Positions 35,547 through 44,595 of a stretch of DNA of 64,000 bases are shown here, piece after piece (within the stretch, counting starts at the first letter, position 1; the number at the start of each line of letters is the position of its first letter). A program made the translations under genes and the position numbers. Source of the DNA: Curtobacterium sp. MCLR17_007 (lineage in GTDB: Bacteria; Actinomycetota; Actinomycetes; Actinomycetales; Microbacteriaceae); NCBI RefSeq assembly GCF_003234655.2, contig NZ_CP126271.1, positions 2,666,001 through 2,730,000 of the forward strand. The letters run 5' to 3'. The notes below the pieces were generated by a model. It was not told where the DNA came from and did not search any database. It saw nothing but the letters and a program-made list of their open reading frames with translations.

Positions 35547-37037
35547 ATGACCGACCACGCCATCGACACCGCTCCGCGGACGGGCAGTCAGCCGCAGCAG
35601 CAGGGCCGGACCGCCGCGGACGACCGGCTCGTGATCGGGCTGCTGCTCGTGTCCGCCTTCGTCGTCATCCTGAACGAGACGATCATGGGCGTCGCGCTCC
35701 CGCGGCTCATGGACGACCTCGACATCAGTGCGGCCACGGGCCAGTGGCTGACGACCGGGTTCCTGCTGACGATGGCCGTGGTCATCCCGATCACCGGGTT
35801 CCTGCTGCAGCGCTTCAACACGCGGCCGGTGTTCGTCTGGGCGATGAGCCTGTTCTCCGCCGGCACGCTGATCGCCCTGCTCGCTCCGGGCTTCACCGTG
35901 CTGCTCGTCGGCCGCATCGTGCAGGCCAGCGGCACCGCGATCATGATGCCGCTCCTCATGACCACGGTCCTCACCCTCATCGAACCCGCGCACCGTGGCC
36001 GCGTGATGGGCAACATCTCGATCGTCATCTCGGTCGCGCCGGCCATCGGCCCGACGATCTCGGGGCTGATCCTCAACGCGTTCTCGTGGCGCTGGCTGTT
36101 CGGCTTCGTGCTGCCGATCGCGATCGCCGCGCTGATCCTGGGCATGGTGAAGGTCAAGAACGTCGGGACGCCCCGGACGGCTCCGCTCGACGTCGTCTCG
36201 GTCGTGCTGTCCGCGTTCGCGTTCGGTGGGATCGTCTACGGCCTGTCGAGCATCGGCGAGATCGCGACCACCGGTCCGGTCGTCCCGGTCACGGCCCTGG
36301 TCATCGGTGCCGTCGCACTCACCCTGTTCATCCTCCGACAGACCCGGCTGCAGCGCTCCGACCGCGCCCTGCTCGACCTCAGGACCTTCCAGACGAAGGG
36401 CTTCACGGTGCCGATCGTGGGGATGGGGCTGAGCTTCCTGGTGATGCTCGGCACCCTCATCGTCCTGCCGATCTACCTGGAGCGCGTCCTCGGCCTCGAG
36501 GTCATCAACGTCGGCCTGCTGCTGCTCCCCGGCGGCCTGCTCATGGGGCTGCTCTCGCCGATCGTCGGTCGGGTCTACGACCGCCACGGCCCGCGGGTCC
36601 TGCTCATCCCGGGCACCGTCATCATCAGCGTCGTGATGTGGGGGCTGGCCACCGTGGGCACGGACACCAGCGTGTGGTTCGTCCTCGGCGCCCACGTCGT
36701 CCTGAGCATCGGGCTCGCGCTGACCTTCACGCCGCTGTTCACCGCGGCGCTCGGCGGCCTGCCCCCGAAGCTGTACTCGCACGGCAGCGCGGTGCTCGGC
36801 ACGGCGCAGCAGCTCGCCGGTGCCGCGGGCACGGCCCTGTTCATCACGCTCCTGACCATCGGCGCGGCGACGGCCACGGCCGGGTCGGGTGCGGCCGGCG
36901 CTGCCGAAGCCACGGCCTCCGGCGTCTCGACCGCCTTCCTGGTCGGCGGCGTGATCTCGCTGTTCGGGATCCTGGCGGCGTGCTTCGTGCGCAAGCCCGT
37001 CACGCCCGAGGGCGCGCCGACCCCGATCGCGCACTAG
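35547..37037 (+). CDS. MFS multidrug exporter, DHA2 type
   Basis: A 496-residue transporter with 14 predicted spans. ILNETIMGVALPRLMDDLDI, followed by WLTTGFLLTMAVVIPITGFL, is the DHA2 (EmrB/LfrA/QacA) opening; FSWRWLFGFVLPIAI is the span-5 antiporter region. ATG at 35547 is used (MTDHAID), with an alternative at 35514. The gene is followed by a hairpin at 37121. Substrate unknown; drug or toxin export is usual for the family. Confidence 0.9.
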   Translation: MTDHAIDTAPRTGSQPQQQGRTAADDRLVIGLLLVSAFVVILNETIMGVALPRLMDDLDISAATGQWLTTGFLLTMAVVIPITGFLLQRFNTRPVFVWAMSLFSAGTLIALLAPGFTVLLVGRIVQASGTAIMMPLLMTTVLTLIEPAHRGRVMGNISIVISVAPAIGPTISGLILNAFSWRWLFGFVLPIAIAALILGMVKVKNVGTPRTAPLDVVSVVLSAFAFGGIVYGLSSIGEIATTGPVVPVTALVIGAVALTLFILRQTRLQRSDRALLDLRTFQTKGFTVPIVGMGLSFLVMLGTLIVLPIYLERVLGLEVINVGLLLLPGGLLMGLLSPIVGRVYDRHGPRVLLIPGTVIISVVMWGLATVGTDTSVWFVLGAHVVLSIGLALTFTPLFTAALGGLPPKLYSHGSAVLGTAQQLAGAAGTALFITLLTIGAATATAGSGAAGAAEATASGVSTAFLVGGVISLFGILAACFVRKPVTPEGAPTPIAH

Positions 37038-37120
37038 CCGGCGACGCACCCCAGCCGCGCCCGGTGATCGCGGCGCGGCCGCTGGTCCCCGTGGTCGCGG
37101 TGCGGATCAGCATCGCACCA

Positions 37121-37168
37121 CCAGAACCGGCTCCAACCACGGACTTCCGTGGTTCGAACCGGTTTCTG
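37121..37168 (+). terminator. Terminator hairpin after the MFS gene
   Basis: AACCACGGA (37135-37143) faces TCCGTGGTT (37146-37154), with outer arms CAGAACCGG and CCGGTTTCTG (one bulge) and a T-rich trailer. Confidence 0.65.
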
Positions 37169-37176
37169 TTGTGCGC

Positions 37177-37305
37177 CGCCGCGCCGCACCGGCGCAGCCG
37201 CGCCGCACCGGCGCAGCCGCGCCGGCGCAGCCGCGCCGGCGCACCGGCGCAGCCGGCGCAGCCGCGCCGCGCCGCGCAGCCGGCGCAGCCCGCGCAGCCT
37301 CGCTG
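37177..37305. repeat. GC-only low-complexity repeat (GCGCAGCC)
   Basis: Short units GCGCAGCC, GCGCCGCACCG and GCGCCG recur irregularly with very few A or T bases. It lies immediately upstream of the oxidase gene start. Confidence 0.9.
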
Positions 37306-37331
37306 TCACCCGCGCGTGGCATCGTGGGCGC

Positions 37332-38582
37332 ATGCGGTCGACGACGAGCGAGCTGAACTGGTCCGGCACGGTGACGTACACGGCGTCACGGGTCGAACGT
37401 CCGACCTCCCTCGACCAGGCCGCCGCGATCGTCGCCCGCGAACCCCGCGTCCACGGGCTCGGCACCCGGCACTCGTTCAACGACGTGGCCGACACCCCGG
37501 GCGTGCTGCTCGACCTGACGCAGGTGCCCACGGACCTGGTCGTCGACCGGACCCCCGAGGGCACGACGGTGACCCTCGGCGCCGGGACCCGCTACGGCGA
37601 CGTCGCCCCCGCGCTCGACGCCGAAGGGCTCGCCCTGCACAACATGGGGTCGCTCCCCCACATCTCGGTCGGCGGCGCGATCGCCACCGGCACGCACGGC
37701 TCCGGCACCACGCTCGGGTCGCTGAGCTCCGCCGTGCGGGGTCTCGAGCTGATCAGCGCCGACGGCACGACCCGCACGGTGACGAGCACCGACCCGGACT
37801 TCCCGGGGACCGTCCTGCACCTGGGGCTGCTCGGGATCGTCACCCGCGTCACGCTCGCGGTCGAGCCGAGCTACCGCATGCGCCAGGATTCCTACGGCCC
37901 CGTCCACTGGCGCACGTTCCTCGACCACGCCGCCGAGATCCACGCCGCGGGGTACTCCGTCTGCGCCTACACCCGCTTCGGGGACGACGACGAGGGCGGC
38001 GCCATCGGCGAGGTGCTCGTCAAGTCCCGCGCCGAGCACGTCCCGGACGACCTGGTCGGCGCCCCGCGGCTGCCGGGAGGCCCGGGCGACGAGCACCGCA
38101 CCGCCCGTGACGGCTCGATGGGACCGTGGTGGGACCGGCTGCCGCACTTCCCGATCGGCTCCGTCCCGTCACACGGCTCCGAGGTGCAGAGCGAGCACTT
38201 CGTCCCGCTCCGCCACGCGGCCGCCGCGCTCGACGCCCTGCGCGGCCTGGCCGACCGGATCCAGCCGCACCTGCACGTGGCCGAGCTGCGGACGATGGCC
38301 GCCGACGACCTGTGGCTCAGCCCGACCCAGGGTCAGGACGTGTTCTGCATCGCCTTCACGTGGAAGAAGCACCCCGAGGCCGTCGCGGCACTCCTGCCCG
38401 ACCTCGAGGCACGGCTCGCCCCCTTCGACGGCCGACCGCACTGGGGCAAGATGAGCTCGCTCGACGGCGACGCGGTGGCCGCCCTGTACCCGCGCCTGCC
38501 CGCGTTCCGCGCGCTGGTCGCGCGTGCCGACCCGGACCGGACGTTCGCGTCCGCCTTCGGCGAGCGGGTGCTCGGGAGCTGA
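37332..38582 (+). CDS. FAD-dependent alditol oxidase-like enzyme
   Basis: A 416-residue VAO-family flavoprotein. HGLGTRHSFNDVADTPG contains the His that links FAD covalently in Streptomyces AldO; ISVGGAIATGTHGSGTTLG is the PP-loop region. The C-terminal HWGKMSSLDGDAVAALYPRL and DPDRTFASAFGERVL resemble AldO/xylitol oxidase. Expected reaction: alditol or sugar oxidation with O2, giving H2O2. CATCGT lies 6 bp before the ATG. A REP-like word (38073-38086) encodes LPGGPG in a loop. Confidence 0.85.
   Translation: MRSTTSELNWSGTVTYTASRVERPTSLDQAAAIVAREPRVHGLGTRHSFNDVADTPGVLLDLTQVPTDLVVDRTPEGTTVTLGAGTRYGDVAPALDAEGLALHNMGSLPHISVGGAIATGTHGSGTTLGSLSSAVRGLELISADGTTRTVTSTDPDFPGTVLHLGLLGIVTRVTLAVEPSYRMRQDSYGPVHWRTFLDHAAEIHAAGYSVCAYTRFGDDDEGGAIGEVLVKSRAEHVPDDLVGAPRLPGGPGDEHRTARDGSMGPWWDRLPHFPIGSVPSHGSEVQSEHFVPLRHAAAALDALRGLADRIQPHLHVAELRTMAADDLWLSPTQGQDVFCIAFTWKKHPEAVAALLPDLEARLAPFDGRPHWGKMSSLDGDAVAALYPRLPAFRALVARADPDRTFASAFGERVLGS
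38073..38086. repeat. REP-like word in the oxidase gene
   Basis: CCGGGAGGCCCGGG, a perfect palindrome and a core member of the dispersed family. Confidence 0.45.
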
Positions 38583-38602
38583 GCCGGTGCTCGGGACCTG
38601 AG

Positions 38603-38631
38603 CCGGTCCTCCAGTCGGTCCAGGAGGCCCC
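38603..38631. repeat. Inverted REP-like pair between convergent genes
   Basis: CCGGTCCTCCAGTCGG and GGTCCAGGAGGCCCC overlap head to head, between the oxidase and the RNA-ligase-like gene, where they may act as a bidirectional terminator. Confidence 0.5.
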
Positions 38632-38650
38632 GCCCACGCCGCCTCGCCGG

Positions 38651-39145
38651 TCAGGCCAGCGGCGTGGTCACCTTCGTGTCGCCGTCCCAGTGGCGCAGAC
38701 CGCCCACGGTGAGCACCTCGGGCAGCGGCGCGTCGGCGGCGACGGCCCTGAGCGCCGTCGGCAGGTCGACGTCGCGGATGCGGCGGGCAAGGGTGACGTG
38801 CGGCGACCACCGACCGGGTGACGACGGGTCGAGCGACCCGGGTGCAGCCTGGTGCACGGCGCGGTGGAAGCGTGCCAGCGGCTCGTCGACGACCACGCCC
38901 AGGCCGAACACGTGCCGACCGGGCCCGGCGGGGAAGAGCAGGACGCCGGCGACCCGGAGTTCGGTCGGCAGCGGGTGGTCGAGGCCGATCGGCATCGGGA
39001 TGGACTCCCCCGCGGCGAGCGTGACGTGGGGGTCGTTGGTGCCGGAGTGCCCGAGGCTCGGCAGCTCCGCGGCGACGAGGGACTGCCAGAGTCCGCGCAC
39101 CACCTGGTCCGAGCGGTCGTCGAGGACGAGTTCGATGCTGCGCAC
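38651..39145 (-). CDS. 2'-5' RNA ligase-family protein
   Basis: A 164-residue 2H phosphoesterase-fold protein. The two catalytic HxT motifs are HVTLAAG (about residue 40) and HVTLARR (about residue 115). Such proteins act as RNA ligases or cyclic phosphodiesterases in RNA repair or processing; the substrate is unknown. GTG at 39145 starts the first strand RSIELVLDD; CAGACT lies 7 bp before it. Confidence 0.85.
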   Translation of the reverse strand: MRSIELVLDDRSDQVVRGLWQSLVAAELPSLGHSGTNDPHVTLAAGESIPMPIGLDHPLPTELRVAGVLLFPAGPGRHVFGLGVVVDEPLARFHRAVHQAAPGSLDPSSPGRWSPHVTLARRIRDVDLPTALRAVAADAPLPEVLTVGGLRHWDGDTKVTTPLA

Positions 39146-39223
39146 GACGTCGAGTCTGCCCGGACCGCCTGCGTGCCCCACACGGATGTAACACGGCGGA
39201 ACGCGAATCGCCCGCGTGCCCAC

Positions 39224-39266
39224 GGCGGGGCACACTCGGTGCAGTCCACGAGCGTGTGACCCCGCC
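39224..39266 (+). promoter_or_regulatory. Leader hairpin upstream of metQ
   Basis: GGCGGGGCACAC (39224-39235) pairs with GTGTG-A-CCCCGCC (39254-39266) in a 12-bp stem with one bulge and an 18-base loop, ending 19 bp before the start codon. It matches no riboswitch class I can name. Confidence 0.4.
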
Positions 39267-39285
39267 CGACCACGAGGAGCACCCC

Positions 39286-40239
39286 ATGACCGCACCCGCA
39301 CTGCCCGACAAGCCCAAGCGCAAGCGCCCCGTCGGCTGGATCGTCGCCGCCGCGGTCGTCGTCGTGGCGATCATCATCGCCGTCGTCGCCGTCGCCGTCC
39401 GCTCGGGTGGGTCCTCGGACGCGGCCGCCGGTGGCTCGGACGCGGCGCCGAAGACCGTGACGATCGGTGTCGCCGACAAGTCGCTGCCGTACTGGAACAC
39501 CTACGTCGACCTGGCGAAGCAGAAGCTGAACGTGACGGTGAAGCTGCAGAACTTCTCGGACTACTCGCTGCCGAACCCGGCGCTCAAGGACAAGCAGATC
39601 GACATCAACCAGTTCCAGCACATCCAGTACCTGGCGAACTACAACGTGACCTCGGACGACGACCTGCAGCCGATCGGCGCCACGGCCGTCTACCCGCTGC
39701 CGCTGTACTCGACGAAGGTGACGAAGCCGTCCGAGTTCCAGGACGGCGCGAAGATCGCGATCCCGAACGACGCCATCAACGAGGCCCGGGCACTGCTGGT
39801 GCTGCAGTCCGCGGACCTGCTCGAGCTCAAGGACGGCGGCAACGCGTTCTCGACCGTCGCCGACATCACCTCGCACAAGGTCGACGTGCAGCCGCTCGAC
39901 GCCTCGCAGACCGCGGACGCGCTGCAGCAGGGCTCGGTCGACGGGTCGATCGTCAACGTGAACTACGCCACCTCGGCGGGACTCGACACGAAGGACGCGA
40001 TCTTCCAGGACGACCCGAAGAGCGCCTCGGCCGCACCGTACGTCAACGTGTTCACGGTGCGCGACGCCGACAAGACCAACAAGACGTACCTGTCGCTCGC
40101 CGAGCTGTTCCAGGACGACGCCGTGCAGAAGGTGTTCGCGAAGGACTACCCCGACGCGGTGACCAGCGACGCCAGCCCGGCGACGCTCCAGAAGGAGCTC
40201 ACGACGGTCGAGCAGGACGCGAAGGCGGCAACGAAGTAG
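39286..40239 (+). CDS. metQ: Methionine ABC transporter substrate-binding protein, membrane-anchored
   Basis: A 317-residue NlpA/MetQ-family binding protein. The ligand domain shows TVTIGVADKSLPYWNTYVDL, NFSDYSLPNPALKDKQIDIN and QFQHIQYL. The N-terminus is unusual: basic KPKRKRPVGW then a long span (VAAAVVVVAIIIAVVAVAV), with no lipobox cysteine, so it is probably held by an uncleaved signal anchor rather than lipid. GAGGAGC supports the ATG. Its TAG overlaps the GTG of metN. Confidence 0.88.
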   Translation: MTAPALPDKPKRKRPVGWIVAAAVVVVAIIIAVVAVAVRSGGSSDAAAGGSDAAPKTVTIGVADKSLPYWNTYVDLAKQKLNVTVKLQNFSDYSLPNPALKDKQIDINQFQHIQYLANYNVTSDDDLQPIGATAVYPLPLYSTKVTKPSEFQDGAKIAIPNDAINEARALLVLQSADLLELKDGGNAFSTVADITSHKVDVQPLDASQTADALQQGSVDGSIVNVNYATSAGLDTKDAIFQDDPKSASAAPYVNVFTVRDADKTNKTYLSLAELFQDDAVQKVFAKDYPDAVTSDASPATLQKELTTVEQDAKAATK

Positions 40240-41288
40240 TGGCTGCCCTCGTCGAACTCCGCGGCGTCTCGAAGCGCTACCGCCGCGCGGACACCGGCGA
40301 GACCGTGGTGGCCGTCGAGGACGTGTCCCTCGACGTCGAACAGGGCGAGGTCCTGGGCGTCATCGGGTACTCCGGCGCCGGCAAGTCCACCCTGGTCCGC
40401 CTGGTCAACGCCCTCGAGCTGCCCACCTCGGGCACGGTCACGGTGGCGGGCCAGGAGCTGACGGCGATCCCCGAGCGGGACCGCCGTCTGGCGCGCCGCC
40501 GCATCGGGATGGTCTTCCAGCAGTTCAACCTGTTCCGTTCCCGCACCGTCGCCGGCAACGTGGCGTACCCGCTCAAGGTCGCCGGCGTCGGCAAGGCGGA
40601 ACGGGACCGCCGCGTCGCCGAGCTGCTCGACTTCGTCGGACTGCTCGACCGTGCGCACTCCCACCCCGAACAGCTCTCCGGCGGGCAGAAGCAGCGCGTC
40701 GGGATCGCCCGGGCGCTGGCGTCGAACCCCGAGCTGCTGCTCGCCGACGAGGCCACGAGCGCACTCGACCCGGAGACCACCTCCGAGGTCCTGTCGCTCC
40801 TGCGCCGCGTCAACCGGGAGCTCGGCGTGACGATCATCGTCATCACCCACGAGATGGACGCCGTCCGCCAGATCGCCGACCGCGTGGCCGTGATGGAGCG
40901 CGGACGGGTGGTCGAGGTCGGGGACGTCTACGACGTGTTCTCGACACCGCAGAACGCCGCCACCAGGCGCTTCGTCCGCACGGCCCTGCACGACCGGCCG
41001 TCGGTGGAGACCCTCGCCCGGCTGCGCGAGCGGCACCCGGGACGGCTCGTGACGGTGCAGATCACCGACGAGACCGGGCTGCAGAACCGCATCGACCGGG
41101 TCTTCCGCTCCGCCGGGGTCACCGCCGAGCTCGTCTACGGCGGGGTCGGCGAGATCCGGGAGCGCCGGATCGGGTCGTTGACCTACGAGCTGGTCGACGC
41201 GTCCGACGCCTCCGGCTCTGCGATCGACCGCGCCGTGGCCGCCCTGCGCGCCGACGGCGTCACCGCCGACGAGGAGGCGGGCGCATGA
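40239..41288 (+). CDS. metN: Methionine ABC transporter ATP-binding protein
   Basis: A 349-residue ATPase: Walker A GYSGAGKST, Q-loop VFQQFNLF, signature LSGGQKQRVGIARAL, Walker B LLLADEATSALD, switch His in ITHEMD. The C-terminal 90 residues form the NIL/ACT regulatory domain (RLVTVQITDETGLQNRI, SLTYELVDASD) that senses methionine. GTG start overlaps the metQ stop (TAGTG). Confidence 0.96.
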   Translation: MAALVELRGVSKRYRRADTGETVVAVEDVSLDVEQGEVLGVIGYSGAGKSTLVRLVNALELPTSGTVTVAGQELTAIPERDRRLARRRIGMVFQQFNLFRSRTVAGNVAYPLKVAGVGKAERDRRVAELLDFVGLLDRAHSHPEQLSGGQKQRVGIARALASNPELLLADEATSALDPETTSEVLSLLRRVNRELGVTIIVITHEMDAVRQIADRVAVMERGRVVEVGDVYDVFSTPQNAATRRFVRTALHDRPSVETLARLRERHPGRLVTVQITDETGLQNRIDRVFRSAGVTAELVYGGVGEIRERRIGSLTYELVDASDASGSAIDRAVAALRADGVTADEEAGA

Positions 41289-41956
41289 ACAACTCGTTCC
41301 AGAGCGTGATCGACACGTTCGACGTCTTCCTCGGTGCCGTCCGGGACACGATCGTCATGACGGTCGTCTCCCTGGTCATCGCCGGGGTCATCGGGCTGGT
41401 GCTCGGGCTGGCGCTCTACGCGACCCGTCCGGGCAACGTGCTCGGCAACCGCACGGCGTACACGGTCATCAACCTCGTCGTGAACATCGTGCGGCCCATC
41501 CCGTTCGTCATCTTCCTGGCGGCCATCGCGCCGCTGTCCCGGGTCGCGGTGCAGACCACGATCGGCGTGCCGGCCGTCACCTTCGCGATCTCGCTGGCCG
41601 CGTCGTTCGCCGTGGCGCGGATCGTCGAGCAGAACCTGTTGGCGGTCGACCCCGGCGTGGTCGAGGCCGCGCGGGCATCGGGGGCACACCCGGTGTCGAT
41701 CCTGCTGACCGTGCTCATCCCCGAGGGCCTCGGGCCGCTCATCCTCGGCTACACGTTCATCTTCGTGGGCATCGTCGACATGACGGCGCAGGGTGCCCTG
41801 ATCGGTGGCGGCGGCCTGGGCGAGTACGCGATCACGTACGGCTCGCAGCGGTACAACTGGTGGATCGTCTACGTCGCGGTGGCGGCGATCGTGGTGATCG
41901 TGCAGGTCGGGCAGTTCGTCGGCAACCGGCTGGCCCGGGCGACGCTCCGCCGCTGA
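41285..41956 (+). CDS. metI: Methionine ABC transporter permease
   Basis: A 223-residue permease with five spans. The opening IDTFDVFLGAVRDTIVMTVV and the coupling segment ASFAVARIVEQNLLAVDPGV, followed by VEAARASGAHPVSIL (EAA loop), fit MetI. The ATG overlaps the metN stop (ATGA). No terminator is obvious after it; the gap to the convergent gene carries dispersed repeats. Confidence 0.96.
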   Translation: MNNSFQSVIDTFDVFLGAVRDTIVMTVVSLVIAGVIGLVLGLALYATRPGNVLGNRTAYTVINLVVNIVRPIPFVIFLAAIAPLSRVAVQTTIGVPAVTFAISLAASFAVARIVEQNLLAVDPGVVEAARASGAHPVSILLTVLIPEGLGPLILGYTFIFVGIVDMTAQGALIGGGGLGEYAITYGSQRYNWWIVYVAVAAIVVIVQVGQFVGNRLARATLRR

Positions 41957-42102
41957 CGCGCCGGGTGCGGTGTCCCCGCACCCCGTCCGTCGACCAGTGC
42001 ATTCGTGGTTCGCTGCGTTCGTGGGTCGGCTGGTCGCGCTCGTCTGACTGCATGCGGTTCCGCAACATGCCGCTCAGTTCCGCCGAGGTTCCGCGATCAC
42101 CC

Positions 42103-42140
42103 GGTCCGAGCGCTCGAGATGCCGTAATTTCGGAACCTCG
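42103..42140. repeat. Dispersed 38-bp element, copy 2
   Basis: It matches 22324-22361 at 34 of 38 positions, the differences clustering in the AATT-containing centre. Related words (CCGAGGTTCCGCGATCAC) lie just upstream at 42083. Confidence 0.85.
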
Positions 42141-42158
42141 GGGGCCTCGGACCCGCGG

Positions 42159-42929
42159 TCAGGCCGCGGAGGCCTCGTCGGTGCCGGCGGCGGCCGCAGG
42201 CTCCTCGTAGTGCGCGCGCACCAGGATCGGCCGGTGGTCCGAGATGCCGGCGGGCAGGGTCTCGACGCCCGCGATGTGCAGTCCGACGCTCGTGGCGAAG
42301 TCGAAGTGCCCGGTGAACTTGCGGTACCGCAGGTAGGTGGGCTGGTCGGACAGCGACAGCGCGAAGCCGTGGGACTCGATCTTGCGGCGCAGGTTCGTCT
42401 GGAACCAGGGGTAGTTGAAGTCGCCGACCATGATCGCCGGGGCCTCGCTCGACAGGTCGCGGACGAACTGGTGCGCGGCCTCGATCTGCTTGCGGCGCAG
42501 GGAGTTCGTCGCGGTCAGGGGCGAGGCGTGGAACGAGGCGACGATGACGTCGTTGCCGGCGTGCTCGTCGTGCAGGTGCATGGCGATGAGCCGCTCGTGC
42601 GCGGGCGCCAGGACCCGGTCGTGCAGCGACTTCTGCAGCGAGTGGATGCTGAAGTCCTTGACCTGGAAGCGGTCGTCGCGCTTGTAGATGGCCAGGCCCA
42701 GGCGGTTCGTCTTCGTGGACGCGGCGAGCGTGAGTCCGCCGACCGACGGGGCCAGGTCGTTGCTGTCGCACTCCTGCACGCACAGGACGTCGGCGTCCGA
42801 GGCTTCGGCGAGTGCGGCGAGCTCGCTGTTGGCGGTGTGCTCGCGGAGGTTGTAGCTGACGACGCGGATGGTCCGGGACTCGGTGGTGCTGTCGTCCTGG
42901 ACGCTGCTCTGCTGGTCTGGCACGGGCAT
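42159..42929 (-). CDS. Endonuclease/exonuclease/phosphatase-family protein
   Basis: A 256-residue intracellular protein of the EEP fold: VVSYNLREHT, VLCVQECDSNDL (metal Glu), VASFHASPLTA, IMVGDFNYPW (catalytic Asp/Asn) and GISDHRPIL (catalytic Asp-His). It may cut nucleic acid or act as a phosphodiesterase; no signal peptide is present. AAGGAAGG 5 bp upstream supports the ATG at 42929. Confidence 0.87.
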   Translation of the reverse strand: MPVPDQQSSVQDDSTTESRTIRVVSYNLREHTANSELAALAEASDADVLCVQECDSNDLAPSVGGLTLAASTKTNRLGLAIYKRDDRFQVKDFSIHSLQKSLHDRVLAPAHERLIAMHLHDEHAGNDVIVASFHASPLTATNSLRRKQIEAAHQFVRDLSSEAPAIMVGDFNYPWFQTNLRRKIESHGFALSLSDQPTYLRYRKFTGHFDFATSVGLHIAGVETLPAGISDHRPILVRAHYEEPAAAAGTDEASAA

Positions 42930-43062
42930 GCTGCCTTCCTTCCGGAGCCGGGTCCGAACGTCCTGCTCAGTCTGCCGACGCAACGCTACTCGGCGTCGAC
43001 AAGCGGTTGCTGAGACTGTAACGCCTGACGGGCACGGCGGTGCGTGAACCGACCGCGAACAG

Positions 43063-44469
43063 TCATGGACGGACGCGTCGCGCCGGTCGCACGGTGTCAC
43101 CGGCGGTGCGGCTCATCACGATGCCCTCGACGCAGGCGACGACGAGCAGCGCAGCGATGACCCAGAACGCCACGACGTAGGGACCGGACCCGCCGAGCCC
43201 GGCGGCCGCGCGGATGACCACGGCGGCGACCGCGACGCCGAAGCCGGCCGCCGTCTGCTGCAGCGTCGAGGACAGCGTGTTGGCCGGGGTCATGTCCGCC
43301 TGCTCGACGTCGGCGAAGGCGATGGTGTTGTAGGCGGTGAAGCCCACCGAACGTGCGGCACCGCTCACGACGAGCAGGACCGCGAGCAGCCAGAACGGGG
43401 TGGTCGGGGCGAGGAACGCCATCGCGGCGACGGACAGCGCGGCGACCGCCGAGGACACGATGATGACCGGGCGGTACCCGAACCAGCGCAGGAACGGGGT
43501 GGTCGCGGGCTTGATGCCGAGGTTGCCCACGAAGACCCAGAGCACGGCGGACCCGGCCTCGAGCGCGGTCCACCCCCACGCGTCCTGGAACAGCAGGGGC
43601 AGCACGAACGGCACGGCCGAGACGGCCAGGCGGAAGAGGCTGCCGCCGGCGTGGGACACGCGGAAGGTCTCGAGCCGGAACGCGTCCAGGCCCATGATGG
43701 GGTGCGGCGCGCGTCGGAAGTGCCGGATCGCGAGCCAGGTGCAGGCGGCTCCGACGACACCGGCGAGGACGGCGGGCACGACCGGGACCACGTCGAGCGA
43801 CAGCATCGAGGCCATCACCACGAGGGCGCCGAGCCCGAAGCACGCCAGCAGCGACCCGAGCCAGTCGAAGGGGATGCGCTGGGCGGCACGCTCCTGGGGC
43901 ACGAGGACGATCGCCGCCACCAGCGCGATGACGCCGAGCGGGATGTTCACCAGGAAGATCCAGTGCCACGACAGGGTGTCGACGAGCACGCCGCCGACGA
44001 ACGGCGCGATGATCGGTGCCGCCAGCGCCGGCCAGGTCAGGATCGCGATCGCGGTGACGAGTTGCTCGCGCCCGGCGCTCCGGAGGACGACGAGCCGCCC
44101 GACCGGCACCATGAGCGCCCCGCCGATGCCCTGCACGATGCGCCAGATCGTCAGGTCGACGAGCCCCGTCGACGCGGCGCAGAGTCCGGACGCGATCGTG
44201 AACAGCGCGATCGCGCCGACGAACACGGTGCGGGAGCCGATCCGGTCGGTCAACCACCCGCTGACCGGGATGAGGACCGCGAGCGTCACGAGGTAGGCCG
44301 TGATCGCGATGCCGATCGCCGCGGAGTCCACGCCCAGGTCGCGGCCCATCGCGGGCGCGGCCGTCGCCAGGATCGTCCCGTCCAGCAGCTCCATGAAGAA
44401 GGTGCCTGCCACCAGCACGGCGACCGCCGTGCTGCCCGTCCGTCGTCTGGCTGGTGTCGTCGTCGTCAT
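43063..44469 (-). CDS. MFS exporter, DHA2/EmrB type
   Basis: A 468-residue multi-span transporter. FFMELLDGTILATAAPAMGR and ITAYLVTLAVLIPVSGWLTD, then LSWHWIFLVNIPLGVIAL (antiporter motif region), define the DHA2 group. It is divergent from the D-amino-acid operon across 126 bp, so the IclR regulator might also govern it. Substrate unknown. Confidence 0.9.
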   Translation of the reverse strand: MTTTTPARRRTGSTAVAVLVAGTFFMELLDGTILATAAPAMGRDLGVDSAAIGIAITAYLVTLAVLIPVSGWLTDRIGSRTVFVGAIALFTIASGLCAASTGLVDLTIWRIVQGIGGALMVPVGRLVVLRSAGREQLVTAIAILTWPALAAPIIAPFVGGVLVDTLSWHWIFLVNIPLGVIALVAAIVLVPQERAAQRIPFDWLGSLLACFGLGALVVMASMLSLDVVPVVPAVLAGVVGAACTWLAIRHFRRAPHPIMGLDAFRLETFRVSHAGGSLFRLAVSAVPFVLPLLFQDAWGWTALEAGSAVLWVFVGNLGIKPATTPFLRWFGYRPVIIVSSAVAALSVAAMAFLAPTTPFWLLAVLLVVSGAARSVGFTAYNTIAFADVEQADMTPANTLSSTLQQTAAGFGVAVAAVVIRAAAGLGGSGPYVVAFWVIAALLVVACVEGIVMSRTAGDTVRPARRVRP

Positions 44470-44510
44470 CTCGACTCTCAGCGTAGGCCGGGCCCGCTCA
44501 CTGGACGCGC

Positions 44511-44529
44511 CGTTCTGCACCGTGGAACG
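44511..44529. promoter_or_regulatory. Possible IclR-type operator
   Basis: CGTTC-TGCACCGTG-GAACG is an imperfect inverted repeat in the gap between the MFS gene and the operon that contains iclR. Only the 5-bp outer arms match perfectly. Confidence 0.3.
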
Positions 44530-44595
44530 CTGGTGTCGACGCTGTTGTCCCCGCGGGTGCCGCTGCACGACCGTGGAGGCGACGAAGGAGGATCG

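Larger units (their letters stand above)
37038..37331. other. Gap with hairpin and low-complexity GC tract
   Basis: No gene is supported. It holds the terminator of the MFS gene and a 130-bp tract of GCGCAGCC/GCACCGGC repeats just before the oxidase gene. Confidence 0.7.

Noticed and set aside
37332-38582. L-gulonolactone oxidase
   Set aside because: The length and the TRHSFND flavin-His motif fit alditol/xylitol oxidase better.
39146-39285. SAM riboswitch before metQ
   Set aside because: A stem is present, but none of the conserved SAM-I, SAM-II or SAM-IV core segments could be found.
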